Shown: positions 8,707-17,002 of the stretch, in pieces
Position numbering within the stretch: the first letter of the stretch is position 1
Layout of the letters: each line of letters begins with the position of its first letter
From: an uncultured Marinicella sp.
GTDB lineage: Bacteria; Pseudomonadota; Gammaproteobacteria; Xanthomonadales; Marinicellaceae
Length of the DNA: 37,736 nt
NCBI GenBank assembly: GCA_937942365.1
Contig: CALDFB010000182.1
Location: forward strand, 1-37,736
Direction of reading: 5' to 3'
The notes under the pieces: generated by a model
Told to the model about the DNA's origin: nothing
What the model saw: only the letters and a program-made list of their open reading frames with translations
Databases searched by the model: none
Translations under genes and position numbers: made by a program

Positions 8707-8855
8707 CTTAAACTCAGTCTTTTAACGTTCATTACCAACCTAAAAAAACCATATATATTTTAAGGGTTTAAGTGAAGTACTTCATATTTATTCACATTTT
8801 TTGTGATATTTCACCTCTGGCCTGTTCTACTTTTTACTTCACACTGAAAAACAAA

Positions 8856-9626
8856 ATGGGCCTGAGAAAAAAATTCAACCTACTATTGGTCATTTGCCTG
8901 GCGCTCAGTTTTTTTGTCATCTATTGGTGTCACAAAGAATCTGTGTTGTTAAAGACCGAAATGAATTTAACCCATCAAGCTGAAATTGCCTTTGAAATAA
9001 CTGAATCAATAAGAACTTACAATGAAAATGAAGTCCGCCCATTAATCAACAATGCAAACTCCGGGTTCTTGCCCCAAACTGTTGGTTCATATGCAGCCAC
9101 ACAGGTCATGAAGTCTGTGACAAAAATGGTCCCATCCTTGCATTATAAAGTGGCGATTGATGAAACCGAAATAGATATATACAAACCCAATATCTGGCAA
9201 CAAAACATCATTGAACAGTTCAAAAACGACTCGACTTTACCGATAATAAACGACAAAGTCGCTGATGAAGAAGGGCGTTTTTTGGTTTATGCGAAACCCA
9301 TATTAACCAATGACAAGGTCGTCGGTACTAAAATAGTTCGAATCAATGAAGAGGATTTATACAGTGCTGTTGATAAAAACGTATTCCTATTTTCTGGCAT
9401 AGTTCTGGGTTTGTTGTTTGCAGTCTTCATATTTCTGAATTTAGTGATGAATATTTTAGTTTTTAAACCGCTTAATGCTTTGGCTGAACAAAGCAATAAA
9501 ATCAGCCAAGGACAGTCTAAAATAGAAGAGCTTGAGGTCAGTGGACAAGATGAAATCAATCAAGTTGCTGCCTCATTCAACCGCATGCAAAGAAGCCTTA
9601 AAGCTGCCATGGGCATGCTCAGTTAA
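8856..9626 (+). CDS. Membrane sensor with Tll0287/DUF3365-like periplasmic domain and HAMP
   Basis: 256 residues from the ATG at 8856; a GTG at 8772 would add 28 residues that disrupt the N-terminal anchor. Transmembrane segments lie at ~7-25 and ~177-198, enclosing a ~150-residue periplasmic domain. That domain begins with a helix (IRTYNENEVRPLI), continues with VGSYAATQVMKSV and IDIYKPNIWQQNIIEQF, and ends with GRFLVYAKPI, the layout of the DUF3365 (Tll0287-like) sensor fold. A CxxCH haem site is absent. A HAMP domain follows (VFKPLNALAEQSNKISQG ... DEINQVAASFNRM). There is no output domain. The Ser/Thr kinase starts 2 bases after the stop, so this is probably its receptor. Confidence 0.82.
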   Translation: MGLRKKFNLLLVICLALSFFVIYWCHKESVLLKTEMNLTHQAEIAFEITESIRTYNENEVRPLINNANSGFLPQTVGSYAATQVMKSVTKMVPSLHYKVAIDETEIDIYKPNIWQQNIIEQFKNDSTLPIINDKVADEEGRFLVYAKPILTNDKVVGTKIVRINEEDLYSAVDKNVFLFSGIVLGLLFAVFIFLNLVMNILVFKPLNALAEQSNKISQGQSKIEELEVSGQDEINQVAASFNRMQRSLKAAMGMLS

Positions 9627-9628
9627 GT

Positions 9629-10756
9629 ATGAATACAACACCTAAAAAAATCAGTAAATACGTCATCAAAAAAATTCTGGGCCAAGGGGCTATGGGCGTA
9701 GTTTATCTGGGGTATGATGAGCAAATCGAACGTTATGTAGCCATTAAAACAGTTGCTTTTGATCAATTAAACCAACAAAGCTCAGGCCAAGAGTTTGCTG
9801 AAAGGTTTATACAAGAAGCCAAGTTATTGGCCAAGTGCACACACCCCAATATTGTCACCATTTTAGAGTTCGGCCAAGAAAATAACATGGCTTTCATGGT
9901 CATGGAATACATCAAAGGACCCAGTCTTAAAGATGTGTTGAAACGAAAACAATCCATCCCTTTGATGTTGGTGATGACGTGGTTTGTCCAACTACTTAAA
10001 GCACTGAATGAAGCCCACTCTCAAGAAATCATTCACCGTGACTTAAAACCTGAAAATATATTATTGGTCAACAATAAAACAACCAAATTAACCGATTTTG
10101 GTATCGCTAAAAGTGATGACAATGAAACCAAAACACAGATTGGCATTACCGTTGGAACACCTAAATACATGTCCCCAGAACAAATTTTCGGTTCAGCCGA
10201 ACTTGGCCCGTATACTGATATTTATAGCTTGTTCGTTATTTTATACGAGCTATTAGGACATGTCTCAAACATCAACAAATACCAAGCAGAACCTCTGAAA
10301 GGCCTCTCTTCGTTGGCCAAACACAATAAATTTAAACAAGACACCCTGGTACCAGCTCATATGCAGACCTTTATTCTCAAAGGCTTGAGCTTATCTCACA
10401 CGGATCGTTATGAAACTGTAACTGAAGTATTAGAAGACCTGAGGCCTTTGATCAAAAACATACGTGCCCAATCAGATAATCAGGTCACAACAAAAAAAGA
10501 AGAGGATAACACCAGTGGTTTTTTTACTACCGGCACGGTCATAACTCAAAACACTCAAGATTGGATTGTTGAAGAAAACGACTTTGATGCCATGCGAGAC
10601 CACCTTTCTGAACTCATGGGCCCAATGGCTGATTTCATTTTAACCAACGCCTTGAAAAACGCGCACTCCCAAGATCAGTTCATCATGCAAATTGCGGAAA
10701 AAATAGACAATCAAACAATCAGAGAAGTTTTCGTTGAACAATGGCGAACCCTCTGA
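9629..10756 (+). CDS. Hanks-type serine/threonine protein kinase
   Basis: 375 residues, soluble. All catalytic elements of a eukaryotic-like kinase are present: the Gly loop GQGAMGVVYLGYD (18-30), VAIK with Lys40, alpha-C Glu63, HRDLKPEN (136-143), DFG (156-158), GTPKYMSPEQ (176-185) and Asp197. It should be active. The kinase domain ends near 280. A Thr/Ser-rich linker follows, then a ~55-residue helical tail (LSELMGPMADFILTNAL ... IREVFVEQW) resembling the short helical domain appended to many bacterial Hanks kinases. Unlike PknB it has no transmembrane segment or PASTA repeats. It is flanked at 2 and 11 bases by two HAMP-containing membrane proteins, which suggests those provide membrane sensing and this one provides the output. 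Its substrates are unknown. Confidence 0.93.
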   Translation: MNTTPKKISKYVIKKILGQGAMGVVYLGYDEQIERYVAIKTVAFDQLNQQSSGQEFAERFIQEAKLLAKCTHPNIVTILEFGQENNMAFMVMEYIKGPSLKDVLKRKQSIPLMLVMTWFVQLLKALNEAHSQEIIHRDLKPENILLVNNKTTKLTDFGIAKSDDNETKTQIGITVGTPKYMSPEQIFGSAELGPYTDIYSLFVILYELLGHVSNINKYQAEPLKGLSSLAKHNKFKQDTLVPAHMQTFILKGLSLSHTDRYETVTEVLEDLRPLIKNIRAQSDNQVTTKKEEDNTSGFFTTGTVITQNTQDWIVEENDFDAMRDHLSELMGPMADFILTNALKNAHSQDQFIMQIAEKIDNQTIREVFVEQWRTL

Positions 10757-10767
10757 AGGAGACATAA

Positions 10768-12018
10768 ATGAAATTCGGATTAAATAAAAAAATGATGGCT
10801 GTTGGTGCTTTGGTATTGGTAGTTTCTTTTGTGGTCTTATTTTTAAGTAATCGAGCCATCACTCAATTATCAGAAGACATTGAACTATCCAAACAAACCG
10901 GCCAGTTGAATCAGTTATTAAAATTGGTCAAAGAGCAGTCTATTCAGTACGGAGAAAATGCACCTCGGGACTATGAGTCTTACAACCGAGACTTGAAGGT
11001 TTATTACTCCCAACTACAAGAGAATTTGAACACCGCCGACCAACTTATCAAAGAGGCATCTCACGGCTATTTCAACCGCAACCGCAGCACCAATTTTTTA
11101 ATTGATGGCATGTTAATCGAAAACAACAACAAAGCGTTTAAGCAAATGTTGCAGCGCCACCAAGAGTTTGAGAGCGGTTTCAGTGAAGAAATTGGTGAAG
11201 ACATTGAAAACCCTCGGCTTGAGTGGGGTAATAATTATATTATTTCCGATCAAGCAGGGTTGTTTTCACAAGTTTCTACCACTCACATGGTTTTTGAAGA
11301 ATTACTGGTTGCAGAACAAAAAGCCACGGTAAGGTTTAATTGGCTGGCCATCGGTATTATTGCTGCCATGTTGATGCTGATGTTTCTTTGGTTCAACCAA
11401 ACGATTGTTAAAAGGATCATTAAAGTTGCAGGAGCATGTAGAGAAGTCGCACTGGGAAATTATGGACTTAAGATCAAAGACAACAGTCATGATGAAATCG
11501 GACAGTTGGTCAACGACTTTAACCAATTATCAAGCCGCTCTAAAAGTATTTTGGTTATTTTGGATCAACTTCAAACAGCGCCCACCAAACAACATGCCTT
11601 GGATGTTATTCGTACCGAAACACAATCAATAGTTAATTCTTCCAATGCATATTTCCTGACACCAAAAAAGGACTCCTTTATGGTTACTTTGGTTTCGTCC
11701 AATCAATCTCAGAAAGGTCTTATCAACAAAGCTTTGGTTTCAAACGATTCAACCATTGATCACATTTCTACGTTGTCACATATTTCTATTGCAGACGTGC
11801 TTTCACATACCATAACCAATAAGAATGCGCATTTTGCCAAATATTTACTGAATCAAGTTAATGCCAATTCAATATTGGTTTTAAAACTGACCATGGCTGG
11901 TAATACCGGGCTGCTGTTATTAACCAAAAACAGTAAATCTGAATTCAGTGGTGAACAAATCGCCACATTAGAAAGCTTATCACCATTGTTTGCAGATGCT
12001 TTGCTTGGGCACTCTTGA
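10768..12018 (+). CDS. Membrane protein with periplasmic helical domain, HAMP and GAF-like domain
   Basis: 416 residues; AAGGAG lies 5 bases before the ATG. The first transmembrane segment is at ~10-28, followed by a ~160-residue mostly helical periplasmic domain and a second transmembrane segment at ~193-212. A HAMP domain follows (VGxxREVALGNYGLK-like region ... HDEIGQLVNDFNQL). From ~260 to the end is a GAF-like domain, with helix LDQLQTAPTKQHALDVIRTE and a strand-rich core finishing in FSGEQIATLESLSPLFADAL. There is no histidine kinase, GGDEF or methyl-accepting region. As third gene of the kinase operon it is likely a second sensor or scaffold, joining periplasmic and cytoplasmic signals to the kinase. 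That role is inference. Confidence 0.85.
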   Translation: MKFGLNKKMMAVGALVLVVSFVVLFLSNRAITQLSEDIELSKQTGQLNQLLKLVKEQSIQYGENAPRDYESYNRDLKVYYSQLQENLNTADQLIKEASHGYFNRNRSTNFLIDGMLIENNNKAFKQMLQRHQEFESGFSEEIGEDIENPRLEWGNNYIISDQAGLFSQVSTTHMVFEELLVAEQKATVRFNWLAIGIIAAMLMLMFLWFNQTIVKRIIKVAGACREVALGNYGLKIKDNSHDEIGQLVNDFNQLSSRSKSILVILDQLQTAPTKQHALDVIRTETQSIVNSSNAYFLTPKKDSFMVTLVSSNQSQKGLINKALVSNDSTIDHISTLSHISIADVLSHTITNKNAHFAKYLLNQVNANSILVLKLTMAGNTGLLLLTKNSKSEFSGEQIATLESLSPLFADALLGHS

Positions 12019-12082
12019 TTTGCTTCTATTTAAAACTTATCTTTAAGCAGCTCTGACACACAGGTGATGTTCATTTCTTATT

Positions 12083-12097
12083 GATTGTATTACAATC
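12083..12097. promoter_or_regulatory. 15-bp palindrome just upstream of the AraC-type regulator
   Basis: GATTGTA-T-TACAATC is a perfect 7-bp inverted repeat ending 6 bases before the ATG at 12104. A five-T run follows, and no ribosome binding site is visible. It could be an autoregulatory operator, or the hairpin could end transcription coming from the kinase operon. The sequence cannot decide between these. Confidence 0.4.
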
Positions 12098-12103
12098 TTT
12101 TTA

Positions 12104-13237
12104 ATGAACGATGAAGCAAGCCTACAAATCACTTGGCGCTCAGCATTGATGCTGGCTGTTTGTGTGCCTGTTTTGATGTCAGCACTGGTGTTGTTATGGC
12201 AAAAAACTGAACCAAAAGCGGCTTTTTATTTAGGTTTTTTCTTGGTCACGGCCGTTATTAAAGTTGTGCCACAGATTATTGGATTCGCCGGATTTTACGC
12301 GGTTTGGCCAGGTTTAACCTTTGCCCCATTCAATGTTGAGCTGATGTTTGGGCCCTTGTTGTTTTTCCACGCCCATCAATTGATGTATCAACGACCTTTG
12401 GGGCGTCTCAAATGGTTGCTTATTCCAGGTATCTTACAATTCATTTATTACACGTGGGCTTTTTTATTTTTGGGTGATTACAAAAACAAGTGGGCTTATA
12501 ACAGTCGTTTTCATGAACCCTACATCATTCCAATTGAGACTATACTTGCTGTACTTATGTTCATTTTTTGTTGGGTTAAAACCTTCCAGCTCACTCGTCA
12601 ATATGAAAATTTTCTAGAGCACAGCCATTCTGCGGCACTGGATTTTACACCTGTTTGGTTGCACCGTCTTTTGGTTGCATCATTGGTGTTACTGGTACTT
12701 TTTATCATTACACAACTGGTTCCCGTGTTTATTACGGATATGTCTTATATCGAAGAGTTTCCATTGGTGGTTCTCATGATGTTGATACTCTCTTGGGTTG
12801 GGTTTGAAGCCTTGCGCAAACTGAATCACAGCTTTCCTAAAGTATCGATTGCCATAACAAGTAAAGATGATGAGCCTCCAACAATTCGGTCATGGCATCA
12901 TGAAGCCACACAACTAGAATCTCAAATGAAGCAAGAGAAATGGTTTCTTGAACCCAGATTATCACTTCATGATTTAGCTACTGCTTTAGGTTCAAACGAA
13001 ACTTATGTGTCCCGCACCATTAATCAGGGCCTCGGCATGTCATTCAACCAATACATCAACCAATGGCGCATCGAGTTTTCACAACAACTCCTACAACAAT
13101 CCAAGTCTTCTGTTCTGAATTCCGCACTACAATCAGGCTTTAATTCTAAGGCCACTTTCAATCGAGTCTTTAAAGAACAACTCGGTATGACGCCAAGCCA
13201 ATATAAAAAATCACTTAAAACGTCTCAAATCAAGTAA
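12104..13237 (+). CDS. AraC family regulator with N-terminal multi-pass membrane domain
   Basis: 377 residues. The first ~240 residues contain about seven hydrophobic segments (MLAVCVPVLMSALVLLW onward), making an integral membrane sensor. The last ~105 residues are the AraC double helix-turn-helix: LSLHDLATALGSNETYVSRTINQ, FNQYINQWRIEFS, then the second HTH ending FNRVFKEQLGMTPSQYKKS. Proteins with this architecture are known as membrane-bound AraC regulators; their signal is usually undefined. The S41 peptidase gene follows in the same direction after 84 bases. A direct repeat spanning this gene's stop codon is a likely binding site. Confidence 0.9.
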   Translation: MNDEASLQITWRSALMLAVCVPVLMSALVLLWQKTEPKAAFYLGFFLVTAVIKVVPQIIGFAGFYAVWPGLTFAPFNVELMFGPLLFFHAHQLMYQRPLGRLKWLLIPGILQFIYYTWAFLFLGDYKNKWAYNSRFHEPYIIPIETILAVLMFIFCWVKTFQLTRQYENFLEHSHSAALDFTPVWLHRLLVASLVLLVLFIITQLVPVFITDMSYIEEFPLVVLMMLILSWVGFEALRKLNHSFPKVSIAITSKDDEPPTIRSWHHEATQLESQMKQEKWFLEPRLSLHDLATALGSNETYVSRTINQGLGMSFNQYINQWRIEFSQQLLQQSKSSVLNSALQSGFNSKATFNRVFKEQLGMTPSQYKKSLKTSQIK

Positions 13238-13255
13238 ATTCCGTCTCATATCAAG
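13221..13255 (+). promoter_or_regulatory. 21-bp-phased direct repeat, candidate AraC-type operator
   Basis: CGTCTCAAATCAAG (13221-13234) recurs as CGTCTCATATCAAG (13242-13255): 13 of 14 bases agree, and the start-to-start distance is 21 bases, two helical turns. It spans the stop of the AraC-type gene and lies upstream of the S41 peptidase gene. AraC-type activators classically bind such half-sites next to a poor -35. A TAAATT at 13286-13291 is a possible -10 with no matching -35. The binding is inferred. Confidence 0.5.
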
Positions 13256-13321
13256 GCTTAAGACGCCTTCATCTCATCTTTTCAGTAAATTAAAACCTTT
13301 CTAATTAATGAGGTACTCATC

Positions 13322-14776
13322 ATGAAGGCTTTACTCTTTATCACTTTATTTTTTACCCAACCTCTCTGGGCTGAACACCCTAGAGATCAGTGGTTGAGTC
13401 TTGAACAAGTTAACCAAGATATCAACTTAGCAGCATCTGCCTACCAACAAATTCATCCAGGGTATGATCGCTATATTGATAGCGAGGAATTAAAACAGGC
13501 TTGGCAAAAAATCAGGCTCAATGCACAACAAAATAACGGCATGCGTTTAGCTGACTTCTATTTGCAGCTCAGTGAGACGCTGGCCCTTATTCGCTGTGAT
13601 CACACCAAAGCAGAGCTTCCTAAAAACATGGCTGATGCCCGTGAAACTACCCCTGTTTACTTACCTTTCCAATGGCAAATGATCGAAAATCAAATGGTGG
13701 TGCTTAATGCCACAGTTGAGTCAGGTTTAGAGTTAGGCGATGTCATCACCCACATCAATGACGATCCGATAAAAAATCGCATCGAACAACTTTATAAATA
13801 CGTCCCTACTGATGGCTTCACTGACCACAGTAAAATCAATGCCATTGCTGCATCATCTGAACACCGTGGTGGTGCCTTGGATCATTTTGGCGCTTTAATG
13901 TGGCCAACCCAAACAAACGTTAATATCACTTATACCAGCCTGACAACAGGCAATAGCCATAAAAAAACCTTGCGAAGGGTTGTCTATGCTGATTGGAAAA
14001 AACTCAATGCCAACAATAAAAGAAACTTTATTGATGCCGTGAAGTACCAACAACTGAGTGAAGATACCGGTTATCTTAAAATAGACACCTTTGTCAATTA
14101 CCGCAACCCCATTAAACCAGACAAACTGTATGACCCCATCTTCAAAGAGCTACAAAAAAATAAAACCACTGATCTGATTTTAGATTTACGCCAAAACGGT
14201 GGTGGCTCTAATGAACCACACCATCGCTTGCTGGCTTATTTAATGAACGCTCCATTCAGACCTGCTAAAGATGTGAGGATTAAAACCTTAAACCTTGAAG
14301 ACGTAAAAGAACATATTTTTACTTGGGAAAAAAGGGCATTAAACCCCAAAGCATCCCGTTTCAATAAAAATACTGATGGCAGCTATAGTTTTAAGCCCAA
14401 TGTACTGGATGATACCCAATGGATCAAACCGGACAAAACTGCTTTCACCGGCCGCTTAATCGTATTAACCAGCCGCAACAATTCATCCGGCAGTACCAAC
14501 TTAATGAGCGCACTAAAATCTCGACCCAATACCACATTCTTAGGTGAAAAAACCGGCGGCTCTGTCGAAGGTCCAACCGCAGGAGTCCTTTTTTTTCTTA
14601 AATTACCTCAAAGCGGAATCACCGCACGTATACCTGTCTTCAGATATTACAACGATGTAGATAACTTCGATTCTGGCTTGGGCATCACACCTGATGTGCC
14701 AGTCACCCAAAGTAAAAGTGATTTGATCAAAGGCATTGATACCATCTTACAGGCTGCATTAAAACTATCTAAATAA
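13322..14776 (+). CDS. Secreted S41 family (tail-specific type) serine peptidase
   Basis: 484 residues with a signal peptide (about 1-17, ending LWA) and a GAGGT ribosome site. A PDZ-like segment (LELGDVITHINDDPI, ~137-150) is followed by the S41 catalytic region: TDLILDLRQNGGGSNE (283-298), LIVLTSRNNSSGSTN (379-393) with the nucleophile probably Ser389, and TFLGEKTGGS with the general-base Lys at 410. It should act in the periplasm on proteins or peptides; the natural substrate is not known. It sits downstream of the AraC-type membrane regulator and the phased repeat, so it is that regulator's probable target. It ends at a hairpin shared with the convergent thioesterase gene. Confidence 0.9.
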   Translation: MKALLFITLFFTQPLWAEHPRDQWLSLEQVNQDINLAASAYQQIHPGYDRYIDSEELKQAWQKIRLNAQQNNGMRLADFYLQLSETLALIRCDHTKAELPKNMADARETTPVYLPFQWQMIENQMVVLNATVESGLELGDVITHINDDPIKNRIEQLYKYVPTDGFTDHSKINAIAASSEHRGGALDHFGALMWPTQTNVNITYTSLTTGNSHKKTLRRVVYADWKKLNANNKRNFIDAVKYQQLSEDTGYLKIDTFVNYRNPIKPDKLYDPIFKELQKNKTTDLILDLRQNGGGSNEPHHRLLAYLMNAPFRPAKDVRIKTLNLEDVKEHIFTWEKRALNPKASRFNKNTDGSYSFKPNVLDDTQWIKPDKTAFTGRLIVLTSRNNSSGSTNLMSALKSRPNTTFLGEKTGGSVEGPTAGVLFFLKLPQSGITARIPVFRYYNDVDNFDSGLGITPDVPVTQSKSDLIKGIDTILQAALKLSK

Positions 14777-14787
14777 GCATTCTTATT

Positions 14788-14815
14788 ACCGACGGTTGTC
14801 AACACAACCGTCGGT
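14788..14815. terminator. Convergent-gene hairpin, 12-bp perfect stem without T-tract
   Basis: ACCGACGGTTGT (14788-14799), a 4-base loop and ACAACCGTCGGT (14804-14815) form a perfect GC-rich stem between the S41 peptidase and the convergent thioesterase, touching the latter's stop codon. Neither strand has a proper T-run, so intrinsic termination is uncertain; it may protect 3' ends. Confidence 0.55.
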
Positions 14816-15276
14816 CAAGCTTCATGGCCCTTTGTTCGGTTGTTCTCTTCAAGCGCTTGAATGGAATGGAGTAGTTTATTAGAGGGCTTAACTTTTTTTC
14901 CACTTTTATAATCGACCATAACTATGCGACCAACACCCAGTGTGGTAATGGTTTGCTGTTGTTTACTGAATACACCATATTGCATCAAAAACCCATACTC
15001 ATGTTTTTCTGTTACATTCGCTCCCACTGTGACTTGATCAGGGAACACCAGAGCCCTTTTGAATTTCGCATTGGTCTCAGCCAGTATCGGGCCCAGCTGA
15101 TTATCTTGCATGTCCTGCATCACGCCAACCGCGTTAAAATAGGCCAGTCGTGCGGTTTCAAAATATTTAAAATAAACCGTGTTATTAACATGACCAAACG
15201 CATCCATCTCACCCCATTGAACAGGAATGCGCACTTGGATGGGGAAGCTGGAATTAAACTCTTCTTTTGTTCTCAT
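14815..15276 (-). CDS. Acyl-CoA thioesterase, 4HBT/hotdog fold
   Basis: 153 residues. The N-terminal region has RIPVQWGEMDAFGHVNNTVY with Asp25, the catalytic residue and motif of the 4-hydroxybenzoyl-CoA thioesterase (YbgC/FadM-like) group, followed by the hotdog helix YFETARLAYFNAVGVM. Length and layout are normal for the family. The substrate would be an acyl-CoA; chain length is unknown. Its start lies 2 bases after the stop of the P-loop gene, which itself follows the cupin gene by 6 bases, so the three form an operon. Confidence 0.9.
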   Translation of the reverse strand: MRTKEEFNSSFPIQVRIPVQWGEMDAFGHVNNTVYFKYFETARLAYFNAVGVMQDMQDNQLGPILAETNAKFKRALVFPDQVTVGANVTEKHEYGFLMQYGVFSKQQQTITTLGVGRIVMVDYKSGKKVKPSNKLLHSIQALEENNRTKGHEA

Positions 15277-15278
15277 GT

Positions 15279-15767
15279 CTATCTTCTGGTTACGTTCTTT
15301 GTTATTTGCCGTTTCAATCCATTGAAACTTTGGAACAATGAAGCATGCGCTTGATATGAAAATTCATCTGTACGTGCTGTATATGCGTCTATCCACTCCA
15401 ATAACATGGGTAGATTGGCATCTTGTTCGGCTTGGCTGCTGTATTTATGTGATTCCCAAGGTCTGTTTTTGGCATTTTCTTGACACAGTAAGACAGGTAA
15501 ATTCATGAATATCGCTTGGTCAGCTTGATCAGCCACTATATCCAATAAATCAGCATAGCACCCTTCAATCACCCAACCATCATTTTCAGCGCAAAATTGC
15601 TTTATCAGCTGCTCTGATTCTAACAGTGGCTTTCTGGATGGTGGATCAGTGGCCTGCCATGCCAACTTATCCAGGTCTAAGTGTGCCAGCTGATGTTCCT
15701 TCACCAAGCTTTTGGCCAAGGTAGATTTACCTGACCCTGAATTACCGAAAATAATGGTCTTTTTCAT
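15279..15767 (-). CDS. P-loop NTPase, adenylate/shikimate kinase-like
   Basis: 162 residues. Walker A is GNSGSGKST (8-16) at the very N-terminus, followed by LDLDKLAW and, later, WVIEGCYADLL, IFMNLPVLLC and an ENAKNRPWESHKY lid-like basic segment. This is the pattern of small nucleoside/shikimate-kinase-like proteins often annotated as AAA family ATPase or topology modulation protein. The phosphate acceptor is unknown. It is the middle gene of the cupin / P-loop / thioesterase operon. Confidence 0.85.
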   Translation of the reverse strand: MKKTIIFGNSGSGKSTLAKSLVKEHQLAHLDLDKLAWQATDPPSRKPLLESEQLIKQFCAENDGWVIEGCYADLLDIVADQADQAIFMNLPVLLCQENAKNRPWESHKYSSQAEQDANLPMLLEWIDAYTARTDEFSYQAHASLFQSFNGLKRQITKNVTRR

Positions 15768-15773
15768 GATGGA

Positions 15774-16157
15774 TTATAACGGTTTTAACTGTTGTTCAAT
15801 ACTTTGGGTTAAATCGGCTTCCACATCACCGGTATGTGCGGTGGTTTTCTTTTCAAACAACAGCAAAGTACACTCTTCCTCTGCCACAGGGTTATGCATG
15901 ACCCCTTTGGGAACCACATAAATTTCACCTTGGCTGAGCTTGACAGACTCTTGTTTGTCATCGATTTTTAATTCAATGGTCAGGCTGCCATCAATGATCA
16001 TAAAAAACTCATCCTCTGCATGGTCGTGCCATGTGAACGCTCCTTTTACTTTAGCAATTTTGACATAACTGTCGTCTACCGAAGCGATGACTCTTGGAGA
16101 CCAATGATCAGTTATTAGTTTGGCTTTTTGTTTGAGGTTAATGGCTTTTTCTGACAT
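15774..16157 (-). CDS. Cupin domain protein
   Basis: 127 residues from the ATG at 16157; the frame is open further upstream but this Met is followed by the normal fold. The two cupin motifs are complete: HDHAEDEFFMIIDG (44-57), with His44, His46 and Glu50, then QGEIYVVPKGVMHNP with His88. These four residues bind the metal in single-domain cupins. The reaction is unknown; members include isomerases, dioxygenases and small-molecule binders. It is the first gene of a three-gene minus-strand operon. Confidence 0.88.
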   Translation of the reverse strand: MSEKAINLKQKAKLITDHWSPRVIASVDDSYVKIAKVKGAFTWHDHAEDEFFMIIDGSLTIELKIDDKQESVKLSQGEIYVVPKGVMHNPVAEEECTLLLFEKKTTAHTGDVEADLTQSIEQQLKPL

Positions 16158-16228
16158 AGGTTCTTTAAATTCAATTATAGTGACATGAGTATAAGCCTTT
16201 ATCAATAAATGATGACTTGGTTATTTAT

Positions 16229-16927
16229 CTAGTTGTTTTTCTCTCGTTTCTCTTTATTGAGGGCTTGGTCAGCTTGTTGAATCCAATCAAGACAAGAATC
16301 CATACTTGATGAATAAGCTGCTATCCCAATACTGCAAGTGGTATGGAACTTTTTTTCACCATACAAGACTTGTGTACCTTCAAGTGTTCTGCGCACCTCT
16401 TCTGCAATTTTTTGTGCAGGCTCCGCTGTGGTATCACGTAACAACACCCAAAAAGTGTCTACAGAGAAGCGGCCACATAGGTCGGTGTTTCTGACCCGGT
16501 CTTGTATCAAGTTGGCAGCAGTTTGTGCCACCAAATCTCCTGCTGATTGACCGTGGTCATTAACCAACGATTGAAAACCCTGTATACCAACCATCATGAG
16601 CACACTGTTAGAAGACTTGTTTCTGATGTGTCGTTCAAATATATGATAAAGTCTTTTTTCAAAATACCTGCGATTAAATAACTGGGTTAAGTCATCAGTG
16701 CGACTTAAGTATTTGAGCTCATTGCGCAGCGTTTCTAAAACTTGGGCATTACTTCTGACTTTAAGAATTAACACAACGATTACAACAAACAACAACAGCA
16801 ACAGCAACAAGTAAACAGGTTTAAATACAGATGTGGCTTCATGATTTACAGCGAACACCAGATTACTTTGAACCACACATGTAAAAGCGATGATAGACTT
16901 AAGAATAAACTGTGCTTTGTGATTCAT
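16229..16927 (-). CDS. Membrane-anchored degenerate GGDEF domain protein
   Basis: 232 residues from the ATG at 16927, which has GAGGG 7 bases upstream; a GTG two codons earlier is less likely. A signal peptide (1-26) and one transmembrane segment (~37-56) precede a GGDEF fold (SRTDDLTQLFNRRYFEKRL onward). The active-site motif is SVDTF in place of GGDEF, and the first metal Asp region reads MVGIQGFQSLVND where LDxDxFK is expected. It should therefore not make cyclic di-GMP. The CSIGIA strand and the final helix are kept. It may bind nucleotide or act as a protein-protein module. It appears monocistronic. Confidence 0.85.
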   Translation of the reverse strand: MNHKAQFILKSIIAFTCVVQSNLVFAVNHEATSVFKPVYLLLLLLLFVVIVVLILKVRSNAQVLETLRNELKYLSRTDDLTQLFNRRYFEKRLYHIFERHIRNKSSNSVLMMVGIQGFQSLVNDHGQSAGDLVAQTAANLIQDRVRNTDLCGRFSVDTFWVLLRDTTAEPAQKIAEEVRRTLEGTQVLYGEKKFHTTCSIGIAAYSSSMDSCLDWIQQADQALNKEKREKNN

Positions 16928-17002
16928 GATCACACCCTCTTTGAATAAAATAAACCCTTATGTTTATTATTATAAGGTGATTTGATCTGCTTGAGAAAGA
17001 TT

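Noticed and set aside
8773-8784. TGAAGTACTTCA palindrome upstream of the sensor gene
   Set aside because: A single 12-bp palindrome in AT-rich DNA, without a recognisable promoter; too weak to annotate.
8792-8806. TCACA-N5-TGTGA near the kinase operon as a CRP site
   Set aside because: The half-sites are in the reversed order and the spacing is 5; a CRP site is TGTGA-N6-TCACA.
16229-16927. Active diguanylate cyclase
   Set aside because: The GGDEF signature and first metal Asp are replaced, so catalysis is not supported.
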